Positions 18,046 to 27,170 of a DNA stretch of 64,000 nt are shown piece by piece. A program made the position numbers and the translations under genes. This DNA is from CAVVKW01 sp963749035 (GTDB taxonomy: Bacteria; Verrucomicrobiota; Verrucomicrobiia; Chthoniobacterales; JAATET01). The stretch covers positions 186,001 to 250,000 of the forward strand of contig CAVVKW010000001.1 in the NCBI GenBank assembly GCA_963749035.1. Reading direction: 5' to 3'. Every line of letters starts with the position of its first letter. The stretch's first letter is position 1. The notes below the pieces were generated by a model. That model worked only from the letters and a program-made list of their open reading frames with translations, searched no databases and was not told where the DNA came from.

Positions 18046-18650
18046 AGCAAGAGCTTCAGCCCCTGCCGAACCAACGCATCGGACTCCACCTCTCCACCGC
18101 CCTCGATCTCGATCACCCGCTTGATCGCCTTGTGGGCGTCGACCTGTTTGTAACCGAGCGAGATCAACGCCAGCGCCGCGTCGTGGATCGCCGCATCCTG
18201 CTTCGTCGGAGCGTTCTTCGCACTCGAGGCCTCCCATTCCGCGACCACCCCCAGCTTATCCTTCAACTCCAAAACCATTCGCTCAGCCGTCTTCTTCCCG
18301 ACGCCCCGCGTTCTCGCCAGCGCCGCGACGTCTCCGGCCACAACCATCGCCTTGAAATCCTCGACGCTCATCCCGCTCAGCACCGCCAGCGCCAGCTTCG
18401 GCCCGACCCCGGAAACGTTCTGGGTCAGCAACCGGAATAAATCCCGCTCCGCGACCGTCATGAAACCAAACAACAAATGCGCGTCCTCCCGCACCACCAG
18501 ATGCGTCAGCACCCGGATCGCCTCGCCAACTCGAGGCAACCGGTCGAAACTCGAAAGCGGAATTAAGACCTGATAGCCGACACCCTGCACGTTTACGACG
18601 ATCTGCGTCGGCAACGCCTCGTCCAGTTTGCCCTCCAAAAATGTAATCAT
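18042..18650 (-). CDS. ruvA: Holliday junction branch migration protein RuvA
   Basis: A 202-residue DNA-binding subunit that recognises Holliday junctions and recruits the RuvB motor. The oligonucleotide-binding N-terminal domain starts MITFLEGKLDEALPTQIVV. It is followed by two helix-hairpin-helix motifs (NVSGVGPKLALAVLSG at about 106-121 and TRGVGKKTAERMVLELK at about 142-158) and a C-terminal RuvB-contact domain ending QGLKLLL. The ATG at 18650 is chosen on family length; longer readings upstream are not homologous. It appears to lead a five-gene minus-strand run (ruvA, ATP-grasp-like, accB, accC, thiE). Its start codon overlaps, on the other strand, the ATG of the next gene. Confidence 0.95.
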   Translation of the reverse strand: MITFLEGKLDEALPTQIVVNVQGVGYQVLIPLSSFDRLPRVGEAIRVLTHLVVREDAHLLFGFMTVAERDLFRLLTQNVSGVGPKLALAVLSGMSVEDFKAMVVAGDVAALARTRGVGKKTAERMVLELKDKLGVVAEWEASSAKNAPTKQDAAIHDAALALISLGYKQVDAHKAIKRVIEIEGGGEVESDALVRQGLKLLL

Positions 18651-19305
18651 GTCAGAGCCCACTCCTACCATCGCCGCCGGGAAACACCAACCCGCCTCGC
18701 GGATTCTGTGCGCGCTCCTGTTGGCGGCTCTCGTCTTCACCCGGCCCTCCGCCGCGCAGGATTCCACTCCCGCACCGACCGCCGCGTGGCATTTCATGAT
18801 CGAGCCCGCCTTCATGCAGCCCGAGGTCGAGATTGCCATTCCGGGAAGCGACCGCACCGTCATCACCCCGGCCCTGATCAGCGGCGACACCGTCACTTAT
18901 TTGAAGCGCGAAACGCTCGAAGATCAGCAGCTCGATCTCGACTCCATCGAATCCCTGGCCCGCCGCGCCGCCTCCGCCGACCTCGCCACGCTCGAGCCCG
19001 CCTTCGTCCGCGACGACGAAGGCATCCTCCAGTTCGCCGTCATCGATTCCGACCTCCCCATCGTCGCCCCATCCGTCTTCGCTCCGGATTTCGTCGATAA
19101 GTTCCGGGACACCCTTGGGCCGGACCTCCTTCTCGCGATCCCTAACCGTTACCGCGTTTACGTCTTCCCCGCGCTGGCCAGCCGTTTTGCCGAAGCCGCC
19201 GATTCCATCCTCGCCGACTACGCACTCACCCCTTACCCGGTCAGCAAAGAAGTCTTCCGGCTTCGCGACGGCAACCTCGAAGCCATCGGCACGTTCGAAG
19301 ACTAG
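18649..19305 (+). CDS. Exported protein of unknown function
   Basis: About 218 residues. The start MSEPTPTIAAGKHQPASRI is followed by a hydrophobic run LCALLLAALVFTRPSAAQ with a plausible signal-peptidase site after the Ala-Ala. The mature region has the repeated pattern of charged helices and strands, including DSDLPIVAPSVFAPDFVDKF and LLLAIPNRYRVYVFPALASRF. A DPDLLLxxP-RxxxYVFP layout recalls the DUF1444 group, but that is a weak impression. A start at 18628 is also open. The ATG at 18649 overlaps the ruvA ATG on the other strand (CATG), so promoters must lie inside the facing gene. Confidence 0.6.
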   Translation: MSEPTPTIAAGKHQPASRILCALLLAALVFTRPSAAQDSTPAPTAAWHFMIEPAFMQPEVEIAIPGSDRTVITPALISGDTVTYLKRETLEDQQLDLDSIESLARRAASADLATLEPAFVRDDEGILQFAVIDSDLPIVAPSVFAPDFVDKFRDTLGPDLLLAIPNRYRVYVFPALASRFAEAADSILADYALTPYPVSKEVFRLRDGNLEAIGTFED

Positions 19306-19373
19306 CCAGAATGGCAAAAATTTTCTTCTCCCGGGCCGTGGTCGAATGAGGACCAAGCACCGCGTCGCACGGC

Positions 19374-20207
19374 TTAGAAACCGCGCACTTTCAGGAATTG
19401 CACGATTTCCTCTGTCGTTTGCTGGAAATAGTTCTCACCTTCCGTCGAATTGAAGAAACCATGCGGTTGACCCGGATAGATGATGACCTCGACTTCGTTC
19501 CCAAGTTCACGGGACTCCGCCGCGAACCCTTCGACGACCTCCAGCGGCGTGACCTGATCCTGATCGCCGAACATCATCAGCGTCGGCGGCATCCCAGCGA
19601 CAAGGTTATGCCGTGGCGAAAAATCCTCCCAGTATTCCGACACCTGTTCGTTCGCGTATCCACCCGGACCCGTATCGAGCACGGGATTCAGCAACACCAG
19701 TGCCTCCGGTCTGAGCGACACCGACTTATCCGCCGTCGCCTCGTCGATTTCCGGAGCAGTCATCAGCGACAGCGCGAGATGGCCACCGGCTGAGCCACCG
19801 CCAGCCGCGATGCGTTCCGGGTCGATCTCCAACTCATCCGCGTGCTCTTTGACCCAACGCATGGCCGTTTTGGCGTCTTGGACGCAATCGGCTGGTGTGA
19901 CACCGTCTTGCGACGTCAACCGATACCCCGCGGAGATGCCAACGATTCCGTTCTCCGCGAGCACCTGACACTGCTGACCAATGCTTCGCCACTGACCCCG
20001 CTTCCAGCCCCCACCGTGGAATAGCAGCACCGCTGGCAGTCGCTCACCCTCCATCCCCGGCGGACGATAGACCGCGAGTTCGAGCGGATCCTGCGGCCGC
20101 TCTGCGTACACGTAAACTTCGGGTCCGACGGCATACGCAGACATCAAATTCGAAACCACAAGTGCCGCGGTGACGCCGACTGTCTGCCTGATTTTATTCA
20201 AGGTCAT
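19374..20207 (-). CDS. Alpha/beta hydrolase, secreted esterase
   Basis: A 277-residue hydrolase with a signal-peptide-like start (VGVTAALVVSNLMSAYA). The oxyanion hole is HGGGW (64-68), the nucleophile elbow GGSAGGH puts Ser at 139, and the acid and base are likely Asp 217 (GDQDQVTP) and His 249 (GQPHGFF). This is the hormone-sensitive-lipase-like carbohydrate/carboxylester esterase pattern; acetyl or feruloyl ester removal from polysaccharides would fit the neighbours. It has no regulon-type operator in front, so I do not count it with the region to its right. Confidence 0.85.
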   Translation of the reverse strand: MTLNKIRQTVGVTAALVVSNLMSAYAVGPEVYVYAERPQDPLELAVYRPPGMEGERLPAVLLFHGGGWKRGQWRSIGQQCQVLAENGIVGISAGYRLTSQDGVTPADCVQDAKTAMRWVKEHADELEIDPERIAAGGGSAGGHLALSLMTAPEIDEATADKSVSLRPEALVLLNPVLDTGPGGYANEQVSEYWEDFSPRHNLVAGMPPTLMMFGDQDQVTPLEVVEGFAAESRELGNEVEVIIYPGQPHGFFNSTEGENYFQQTTEEIVQFLKVRGF

Positions 20208-20269
20208 ATTGATTTCCTACCGACGTTAGTTGCTTTCAGCCGACCCCTGTGGCTCCGACGCGCCAGCGT

Positions 20270-23200
20270 TCAAGGCGTTGCATCGTTCCCGCACGTTTTC
20301 CAAATCATCTCCGGTGCAACCAAGAGTCCTGCGGGGTGGAGGACGTAGTCTTCAGAGAACGAAGCTCCGTCCGTCGTCCAATTCTCCGGGCCGTACCACG
20401 TATCCAGCAACGGAACCTGGTGCAGCGGACCAAAAGTATTACGTCGGGTAAGGATCACTTCGAGCTCGATGCAGGCGGCTCCTTCGATCCATTCGCCAAC
20501 CTCCGCCTCGAGGGGCTCGAAGGCGATCATCTTTGGCTCGCAGCCACCATCGGAGACGCGAACGCAGGCGGCTTCGCAGCTCGGCAACCGCACCCACGCC
20601 ATTCCGGCCCCGTCGTGCCTCGGAATCACCGACGTGGGTATCTGGTAAGTGATCGCGCCACCGTAGAATGGCAGCCCCTGTTCCGTTACGCATCCCGGCA
20701 CCAACGCCTCGGGAAGCTCAATCAGCCTTGCCCCGGAGCCAGCAACTCGCACTCCGAAGTCACCCGCTAGGTAAATCGCTTCGATGTCTATTCTTTCGTG
20801 GAAATCGAGTTCGAATTCGAATGCGTTAGTTCCCGTCCGCAAAAGTTCAGCCGGAATGGAGATCCGGTCGAAGCATTTGTCCACCCACCATCCGGAGGCG
20901 CCCTTCGCGTCAAGCGGTGTGCCGTTGATGGAAATCGAGACATACTGCTGGGAGTGCTCGAGAATCAGTTCGACGGAATCTCGCGGCAGCACTTCGACGT
21001 GAAATTCGAAACGCAGACCCACGCGAGCGCGAGTCGAATCTACAGCACCTTTCCTGAACCAGGGTTGCAACATTCGCCCGCCACGGAAGTCCAGGTCGAG
21101 CGCCGAACGGATCGCCCGGTCAGCTCGCAAAATCTCCTGCGGTTCCTGCCATTCGCCGCCGTCGATTCGATGAGCGGTGCGATCCAAAACACAGACGTTC
21201 GGCTCGTTGAGCCGGAAGGGAAACTCGATGTCGAGCGCCTCGCGCCGCGTCTCTTCTGGCACGACACGTCGCGCGAGTGTCGCGTCGGGTGCGTCGACGA
21301 TCCGGTAAAGGTGCTCGCCGGATGGCGCGAAGTCGGTCGTGAATTCCAACCAGCCGTCGCCCCGTCGAGCTTCGACGTTCCAACGTTCGCCCGTGCGACA
21401 GTCCCATTCCTCCACGTGTCCGTGACCTCGGAGTCGCACGACCGACCCGCGGAGATACCGCTCCCGCTGGGTGCGCAGGAGCATCACAAACCGCCCGTCT
21501 TCCGTGTCGCGCACCTGGGCGAAGACGCTCGGGATGTTATACCTACCTTCGGGGTCAAGCACTTCGACCTGCGGGGGCACGGCCTTGCGACAGGCCCGCG
21601 TGAGAGCATCCGGGTAGAAGGGCACGAAGGTCGTCCGATCGCGCAACGCCGCGATCCGTCCCGAAGGCAGGGCGTCGACGTATCCGGCCACCTCACCGGC
21701 GAAAATCAGTTCCCCGCCCGCGTCGGCAAAAGCTTCGAGCAAATCGAGAGTGGTGCCTCGCATCGTGGAAAGCCCAGCGACCAGCACCGCGCGGTAACGC
21801 GCTTGGCCAACAACGAGCTCGGGCTCGTCTCCGTCAGTTGCGATGCTCGCCATGCGAGCTAGAAAATCCTCGTCGCCATAGTCGAAGTCCAACTGCGTGC
21901 CAGACAACCACTGGAACACCTCTTCGAACGTCCGCTCAAGATTTTGGATCGGCGCAATCGAGCCGGTGAGGTGATTTACCCAGCCGTGCCGGATCTGTGC
22001 CCAGACCGACTCGACTGGATTGATCACGAGCAGCCCGCACACCGGCGTGCCTCGTGACAGCGCGACGTGAATCCGACTGAAATAGTCCTCCACGTAGCCG
22101 TAGTGAGAATGCCAGGCGGATTGATGGAGAATACTAGCCGGGTAGTCGCGCTTGGCCTCGCCCTCCATCGTATACCAGGAGAGATGGGGACACCGAACGT
22201 TGATGCCAAATAACGCCTGCCAATCGCCGACCGCCTTGTGACCCTGAAACGTCATCTGCCAGCCAGCACAACCGTAGAGTTCCGACAGCAGCCAGTCTTT
22301 CCCGAGTTGCCGAGCGGCTGAGGATAGCTGCTTGACGATCCAATACTTGACGTTCACCTCCGTGAGCACGTCGATGCCGGGAAAGTCCATGAACTCGTAG
22401 TTTCGAATCATCGATCCGTTCGGCACGGCTTGGCAACAAAGGGAATCTTCGTGCAACAAATGCCCGGTGAGCAAAAGATCGTGTTCTCGGCACCAGTCCT
22501 GCACGGGGCGCATGAAGTTTTCGAGGAACAGCGTCTGCAGCAACTCCATGTATTGCCACTTCACCTGGGTGACGTTCTGGCCGAAGGGCTGCAGAAAGAT
22601 TTCCGGCAACTGCGAGACAAGATCGCTCCCAAATCGGGTCTCGAATTCCTCGCACAGCTTGTCGGTCCACGGGATCACCCACGAGGAATGCGGGTGGTCG
22701 GCGAAGCTGCTCATCACCATTCCTCGGTGGGGCTCATCGGTGAAAATACCTTTGATTGAGCGTCCAAGACGATCGCCGCAGCGCGCGGCGTAGCGCTCGT
22801 GGGTGACGTCAAGGAAGTGGCGCGTCGCGTCGGAGTTCATCGTATCGAGGTAAGACGATCCGTTGTAGAACGAGTCCGGGGCCATCACCTCGACGTGAAA
22901 GGTCAGCACGGTCTTGCCCGCCGAGACGGACGCCGCCTCGGATTCCGTGATGCGACGACCGTCGTGATATTGAAAACCTTCACCGTGAAAACCCGCCGGA
23001 CTGCAGGAGAATGCCGCCAGGATGCCGTCGTTCCACGTGAACGATTCGGACGGAGTCATCTTCATCCGCAGGTAGCGCATCCGGTATTGAGGATCGCGCG
23101 TGGCGATGCCGCCCGCCGAGCCGCTCGGCCACCGGTCATCGTCGTAAAGCCACGCTTCCATCCCCAGGCGCTCAGCTTCGTCCGCACAGGCGTTGATGAG

Positions 23201-23416
23201 ATCAAACCACTCGTCTCCGAGGTATTCCGTGACGAGGCCAGTGCGCGAGTGCATGAAGAAACCTCCGAACCCCATGTCCTTCAAAACACCAATCTGCCGA
23301 AGAAGCTCGCCTTTCTCAAGTCGACCGTTCCACGACCAGAAGGGTTTGCCGCGGTAAGCCGCCGGGGGATCGGACCAGAGATTTAGAAGGCTGGAGGACG
23401 GCGGAAGGGTGCTCAT
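20270..23416 (-). CDS. GH106-like glycoside hydrolase (possible alpha-L-rhamnosidase)
   Basis: A 1048-residue protein (ATG at 23416; an ATG at 23446 is also open). The N-terminal catalytic region opens KPFWSWNGRLEKGELLRQI, then GFGGFFMHSRTGL and GMEAWLYDDDRWPSGSAGG, the pattern of the large glycosidase group related to family GH106. These typically hydrolyse rhamnosides. A GTPVCGLLVINPVES block is also present. The last 250 residues look like beta-sandwich, galactose-binding-type domains (VELILEHSQQYVSISINGTPL). There is no signal peptide, so it probably acts in the cytoplasm on imported oligosaccharides. A copy of the regulon operator lies 35 bp upstream. Confidence 0.75.
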   Translation of the reverse strand: MSTLPPSSSLLNLWSDPPAAYRGKPFWSWNGRLEKGELLRQIGVLKDMGFGGFFMHSRTGLVTEYLGDEWFDLINACADEAERLGMEAWLYDDDRWPSGSAGGIATRDPQYRMRYLRMKMTPSESFTWNDGILAAFSCSPAGFHGEGFQYHDGRRITESEAASVSAGKTVLTFHVEVMAPDSFYNGSSYLDTMNSDATRHFLDVTHERYAARCGDRLGRSIKGIFTDEPHRGMVMSSFADHPHSSWVIPWTDKLCEEFETRFGSDLVSQLPEIFLQPFGQNVTQVKWQYMELLQTLFLENFMRPVQDWCREHDLLLTGHLLHEDSLCCQAVPNGSMIRNYEFMDFPGIDVLTEVNVKYWIVKQLSSAARQLGKDWLLSELYGCAGWQMTFQGHKAVGDWQALFGINVRCPHLSWYTMEGEAKRDYPASILHQSAWHSHYGYVEDYFSRIHVALSRGTPVCGLLVINPVESVWAQIRHGWVNHLTGSIAPIQNLERTFEEVFQWLSGTQLDFDYGDEDFLARMASIATDGDEPELVVGQARYRAVLVAGLSTMRGTTLDLLEAFADAGGELIFAGEVAGYVDALPSGRIAALRDRTTFVPFYPDALTRACRKAVPPQVEVLDPEGRYNIPSVFAQVRDTEDGRFVMLLRTQRERYLRGSVVRLRGHGHVEEWDCRTGERWNVEARRGDGWLEFTTDFAPSGEHLYRIVDAPDATLARRVVPEETRREALDIEFPFRLNEPNVCVLDRTAHRIDGGEWQEPQEILRADRAIRSALDLDFRGGRMLQPWFRKGAVDSTRARVGLRFEFHVEVLPRDSVELILEHSQQYVSISINGTPLDAKGASGWWVDKCFDRISIPAELLRTGTNAFEFELDFHERIDIEAIYLAGDFGVRVAGSGARLIELPEALVPGCVTEQGLPFYGGAITYQIPTSVIPRHDGAGMAWVRLPSCEAACVRVSDGGCEPKMIAFEPLEAEVGEWIEGAACIELEVILTRRNTFGPLHQVPLLDTWYGPENWTTDGASFSEDYVLHPAGLLVAPEMIWKTCGNDATP

Positions 23417-23450
23417 TCGCGGAAGGCGTAAAAGGATCGCCACCACTTTA

Positions 23451-23466
23451 CAAGTAACGTTTAGTA
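23451..23466. promoter_or_regulatory. Regulon operator copy A (CAAGTAACGTTTAGTA)
   Basis: One of seven near-palindromic 16-mers in the 23-42 kb region, consensus YACRTAACSTTWNKTA. It sits 35 bp upstream of the GH106-like gene. Core TAACGTT is intact; the left arm has A for the usual C at position 3. Confidence 0.7.
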
Positions 23467-23504
23467 TGGCGAATCCGAATTGGCGCTTTACGGCCCGAAG
23501 TCCG

Positions 23505-23520
23505 TAAATAACGTTACGTC
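23505..23520. promoter_or_regulatory. Regulon operator copy B, abutting the sulfatase start
   Basis: TAAATAACGTTACGTC on the plus strand (reverse complement GACGTAACGTTATTTA). It ends at the base before the sulfatase ATG at 23521, so a bound repressor would cover the start region. TAACGTTA is a perfect 8-bp dyad. Confidence 0.75.
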
Positions 23521-25017
23521 ATGCGCCCCTCCGCGAGACCAGTCTCCCGACTCCCCTTCCTTTTTCTCACGTTCTTACTGCTTTGGCTTCGACCGACGAT
23601 CGGCACCTCAGCCGTTGCGGAGTCGCCCCGCCCAAACGTCATCTTCCTACTAACGGACGATCAACGCTGGGATTGGATCGGTTACGCGGACCCAAGAATC
23701 AAAACACCGAACCTGGATCGCCTCGCCCGTGACGGCACAATTTTCGAAAACTGTTTCGCCGTGACACCGATCTGCGCCCTTAGCCGCGCGAGCATTTTGA
23801 GCGGCCAATATCCGCGCCGCCACGGGATCGACGACTTCCTCAAGACGTTTACGGAGGAACAGAATCAGCAGCTCTACCCGACCTTGCTCCGGCAGGGCGG
23901 CTACTACACTGGCTTCATCGGAAAATGGGGCATCGGCGACACGGCGGAAGCCACCGCAGCGGCGGCGACCCTGTTCGATTTCTGGGCCGGGCAACCGCGT
24001 CAGACGAATTATTGGCACGAAAAGGACTGCCATTACGTGCTCACCAATGGTGCCGACAATCTCTGCGACTGCCCGCATCCCGAAGCTGGCAAGCAGGGCT
24101 TCGAAAATCGCGTCGGTCGCAAGGGCCTCGCTGACCCGATCCACGTCGACGGTCAGGTTGTCCCGATCAAGGTCAGCCAGTTTTTGGACGCGACACCCGA
24201 AGGCCAGCCGTTCTGCCTCTCGGTCTCTTTCAAGGGTCCCCACAACCCGGTGGCTGATTTCGACCCTCGGTTTGCCGATGACTACAAAACCGAGAACCTC
24301 CCCGTCCCGGCCACGGCGACCCACGCGGCGGCGGATACCCGACCTGAGTTTTTCAAAGGGCACCTCGGGAGAACGTCAGGCAAAAAGTATTTGGACAAGA
24401 AAGGCCTGCTGCAGGGAAATATCCGGGCGGAAGCCCGCCTCATCATGAGCGTGGACGAAGCCGTCGGCCGACTCGTGAAGGAACTCGAGACGCGGGGACT
24501 CGCGGATAATACCGTAATCCTTTTCACTTCGGACCACGGGTATTTCCACGGCGAATTCGGGCTCACCGGAAAATGGCTCACCTACGATCCGTCGATCCGC
24601 GTCCCTGGTTTCATCAACGATCCACGACCCGGCGCCAATCTGCCCCCCACCAGCGATGACATCATTCTAACGATCGATTTTACGACGACGATCCTCGGAC
24701 TCGCTGGCGTCGCCGCGCCATCGACAATGCAAGGTAGCGACATCTACGACGCCCTGACCGGCAGCACCGATTGGCGCACGCACGCGTTTTTCGAACACCC
24801 TTACTCTCACGCCGGTCAGATCCTGCCGACGGAGGCCATCTTCGACCGGAAGTGGAAATACATCCGCTACGTCGATCGCCAGCCGGTTTACGAGGAACTC
24901 TTCGACTGGACAAAAGACCCGCTGGAACTCACCAACCTTGCAGCCGACCCCGCGCACGCCGGGGAACTCGAACGGATGCGGAATCTACACGCGGCGGACG
25001 CAGAATCTCTAAGGTAG
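23521..25017 (+). CDS. Secreted sulfatase, divergent active-site motif
   Basis: A 498-residue type I sulfatase with an N-terminal signal or anchor sequence (LPFLFLTFLLLWLRPTIGTS). Metal-binding Asp 46-47 lie in FLLTDDQRWDW. The nucleophile motif is ICALSRASILSGQ: Cys 85, which must be converted to formylglycine, with Arg 89. The usual C-x-P-x-R has Leu at the third position. Later motifs are FIGKWG, VSFKGPHNPV and LFTSDHGYFHGEFGL. It should remove sulfate from sulfated glycans outside the cytoplasm. No Shine-Dalgarno precedes the ATG; operator copy B directly abuts it. It diverges from the GH106-like gene. Confidence 0.88.
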   Translation: MRPSARPVSRLPFLFLTFLLLWLRPTIGTSAVAESPRPNVIFLLTDDQRWDWIGYADPRIKTPNLDRLARDGTIFENCFAVTPICALSRASILSGQYPRRHGIDDFLKTFTEEQNQQLYPTLLRQGGYYTGFIGKWGIGDTAEATAAAATLFDFWAGQPRQTNYWHEKDCHYVLTNGADNLCDCPHPEAGKQGFENRVGRKGLADPIHVDGQVVPIKVSQFLDATPEGQPFCLSVSFKGPHNPVADFDPRFADDYKTENLPVPATATHAAADTRPEFFKGHLGRTSGKKYLDKKGLLQGNIRAEARLIMSVDEAVGRLVKELETRGLADNTVILFTSDHGYFHGEFGLTGKWLTYDPSIRVPGFINDPRPGANLPPTSDDIILTIDFTTTILGLAGVAAPSTMQGSDIYDALTGSTDWRTHAFFEHPYSHAGQILPTEAIFDRKWKYIRYVDRQPVYEELFDWTKDPLELTNLAADPAHAGELERMRNLHAADAESLR

Positions 25018-25053
25018 GACACTTTCCCGGATTGACTCCAAACCCGAATCTGA

Positions 25054-25069
25054 TACATAACCTTACGTA
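25054..25069. promoter_or_regulatory. Regulon operator copy C (TACATAACCTTACGTA)
   Basis: Matches the ideal palindrome TACGTAACGTTACGTA at 14 of 16 positions and lies 20 bp upstream of the ATG at 25090. A TTGACT at 25032-25037 could be the -35 box, which would place the operator over the -10 region. Confidence 0.8.
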
Positions 25070-25089
25070 ACTTTCTTCCTCGAACTATT

Positions 25090-25947
25090 ATGAACGCAAA
25101 TTTCCGCCGAAGTCTCTCCGTCGTCACTGCAATTGTTGTCCTGGGTGCAGCGTCGTCTTGGGCCGAAGATTACCGCTTCATGGGCGAATCGGGTGGCGAA
25201 TTCCTCGATCCCGCCAACTGGGCGCCGACCGGGACACCGGCCATTAACGACGTCGCGGTGCTTGATGAGTCGGTATCTGCCGTTCTCTCCGGCCCGGTTG
25301 AGATCTCCAGGCTCGCACTCGGCAACGACGCAGCTCTCACGATCGCCGCCGAGGGTGTCCTCTCGGTCGGGAAAAATCACCTCTACGTGGGAATCTCGGG
25401 TTTCAACGGCATCCAGGGAGTCGGCACAGCATCTTTAAAGCTTGAGGAAGGCGGCCAGCTCTCGGTCGGGAAATTTTATCTTGCCGCCTACGATCCCCCC
25501 GGCCGGAGCGGCAGCGTCGCTTTTGAAGGCGGAAAAATCTCCGTCGCAGATCGCTTTTGGGTTGGGGCCAATGCTCTCAACGATGGAGTCACGGGCGAAT
25601 TAACCATCCGAGGTTCGAAGCTGACGTGGGAAACACCAACGAATTCTCTGAACCTCGGCGGCGGCCGCGGCAACGCGATCCTCAATTTCGTTTTCGACGA
25701 AGAAGGCATCAGCGCGATCCACGCAGCGACCGTTCAGCTCGGGAACGAGAACGCGGTCGTCAACTTCGATCTCTCCGACCTGAACGTCACCGACGACATG
25801 ACCGTTCAGCTGATTACTTACTCCGGAGAACTTACCGGCGAGTTCGGTGACATCCTGATCGAAGGACTCCCCGATGGGTTCGACGGCGCTATCGAATACG
25901 GCTCGGGCGAAGACGACGCGGTCAGCCTTAGTGTTAAAAAGCGGTAG
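25090..25947 (+). CDS. Exported beta-repeat protein, paralogue of the PEP-CTERM protein at 37.7-38.7 kb
   Basis: A 285-residue protein with a signal peptide (SVVTAIVVLGAASSWAE) and a mature region of short Gly-rich beta strands with autotransporter-type repeats. It includes DPANWAPTGTPAINDVAVLD, LALGNDAALTIAAEGVLSVG, LYVGISGFNGIQGVGTASL, RFWVGANALNDGVTGELTI and NLGGGRG. The same landmarks in the same order occur in the PEP-CTERM protein encoded at 37730-38677, so the two are paralogues, but this copy ends in ...SLSVKKR with no PEP-CTERM tail. It probably folds as a beta-helix or beta-roll and may bind glycan at the cell surface or be released. An operator lies 20 bp upstream. Confidence 0.8.
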   Translation: MNANFRRSLSVVTAIVVLGAASSWAEDYRFMGESGGEFLDPANWAPTGTPAINDVAVLDESVSAVLSGPVEISRLALGNDAALTIAAEGVLSVGKNHLYVGISGFNGIQGVGTASLKLEEGGQLSVGKFYLAAYDPPGRSGSVAFEGGKISVADRFWVGANALNDGVTGELTIRGSKLTWETPTNSLNLGGGRGNAILNFVFDEEGISAIHAATVQLGNENAVVNFDLSDLNVTDDMTVQLITYSGELTGEFGDILIEGLPDGFDGAIEYGSGEDDAVSLSVKKR

Positions 25948-27001
25948 TTTCCCCGACGGCGCGCACCACAGATTCGCGGATCATCAATCTTGCGGTGATC
26001 TTGACCTGCCGCGCGGGCGCACCGGCATCGCGCTCGTCCCGCAGCAGCCGCACACTCTCCTCCGCGATCCGCTCGTAGCCCTGCGAGATGGTCGTCAATC
26101 GGCACGGGAGCCAACGAGCGAGATCGATGTCGTCAAACCCGACGACCGAGATGTCCTCGGGAAAACGTAGGCCGGCGTCTAGGATTGTGCGGACGACTGC
26201 GACCGCCGTGACGTCATTGATCGCGCAGATCACCGTCGGGCGTTTCCGCGCTGGGAGATCACACAGTTCCCGCGCCGCCCTGGCGACGTCTTCAAGAGCA
26301 GTTGGGCAGGCGACGACAAGACTTGGGTCCAGCGAAAGTCCCACCACCTCGAGTGCGTCACGGAGGCAATTTTCTCGAGTCCGGTTCTTGCGCGCAGGCC
26401 GTTGGCCGGCGACGTACGCGATGCGCTTGTGACCCTTCGTCCGCAGCAATTCAGCCAGATCGGAGAATGCTTCGTCGTCGTCAACCTGCACCGCCCGGAC
26501 GTCGAGAAGCTTCGGAGGAGTCCCGACGAACACCAGGCGCCGCCCCGATTCGTTGTATTCCCGGAGCGTGGCGATGTTTTCTTCCGAGAATTGGGTCGCG
26601 CAGACCATGCCGTCCACACTCAGTGCGAGAAGGTTCCGGATGGCCCGCTCCTCTCGCTCGGGATCGCCGCCGCAGTCCTCGATCACCACCTCGTAGCCGG
26701 CGGCTTCAAGCGAGACCTCAAGCGAGTGTGCGAGCGAAACGTAGAACGGGTTGGTGATGTTGCTAACGAGGATGCCGATCAGCCCGGAATTCCCGGTCCG
26801 GAGCAATCGCGCCGCACGGTTGACGCGGTAGCCGAGACGATCTGCGGCGGCACGAACGCGCTCCTTAGTTTCCTTGGAAGCCCAACACCGTTCACGCTCG
26901 TTCAGGATGTCAGACACCGTCGCCGGCGTAACCCCAGCGTCACTCGCGACGTCCCGCAGCGTGACGCGGTCGGAAGTCTTCCGACCGCTGGCGGTTTTCA
27001 T
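25934..27001 (-). CDS. LacI-family transcriptional regulator
   Basis: A 355-residue regulator, start at the ATG 27001 (MKTASGRKTSDRVTL). The N-terminal helix-turn-helix reads VTLRDVASDAGVTPATVSDILN (residues about 13-34), and the hinge helix RVNRAARLLRTGNSGLIGI carries the leucine-containing stretch that opens the central CG step of LacI operators. The effector domain is of the periplasmic-binding type, with PNITNPFY-like SNITNPFYVSL, VDGMVCA, GHKRIAYVAGQ and ISVVGFDDIDLARW. It probably senses a sugar released by the enzymes around it. Seven copies of a CG-centred dyad occur upstream of neighbouring genes, one of them between this gene and the GH99-like gene. The 3' end overlaps the paralogous secreted-protein gene by 14 bp, convergent. 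Confidence 0.93.
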   Translation of the reverse strand: MKTASGRKTSDRVTLRDVASDAGVTPATVSDILNERERCWASKETKERVRAAADRLGYRVNRAARLLRTGNSGLIGILVSNITNPFYVSLAHSLEVSLEAAGYEVVIEDCGGDPEREERAIRNLLALSVDGMVCATQFSEENIATLREYNESGRRLVFVGTPPKLLDVRAVQVDDDEAFSDLAELLRTKGHKRIAYVAGQRPARKNRTRENCLRDALEVVGLSLDPSLVVACPTALEDVARAARELCDLPARKRPTVICAINDVTAVAVVRTILDAGLRFPEDISVVGFDDIDLARWLPCRLTTISQGYERIAEESVRLLRDERDAGAPARQVKITARLMIRESVVRAVGETTAF

Positions 27002-27116
27002 GGTAGGTCGACGGATGAATTGAGGATAATCGCGTCGGGCATAATGAAGAAGTTCTTTTATCCGGCTCCGGGTTAGGCCGCAAGCCCGTTGAAAACTTCG
27101 GGGGCAGGCCGCTTGA

Positions 27117-27132
27117 CACGTAACGTTTATTA
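27117..27132. promoter_or_regulatory. Regulon operator copy D (CACGTAACGTTTATTA)
   Basis: Lies in the divergent gap between the LacI-family gene and the GH99-like gene, 38 bp before the ATG at 27171. It overlaps a TTGACA (27113-27118), so binding would occlude the -35 of that promoter. Confidence 0.75.
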
Positions 27133-27170
27133 TCGGACAAAGCCTCCCGCGTTCCTGCCCCCTTTTCACC

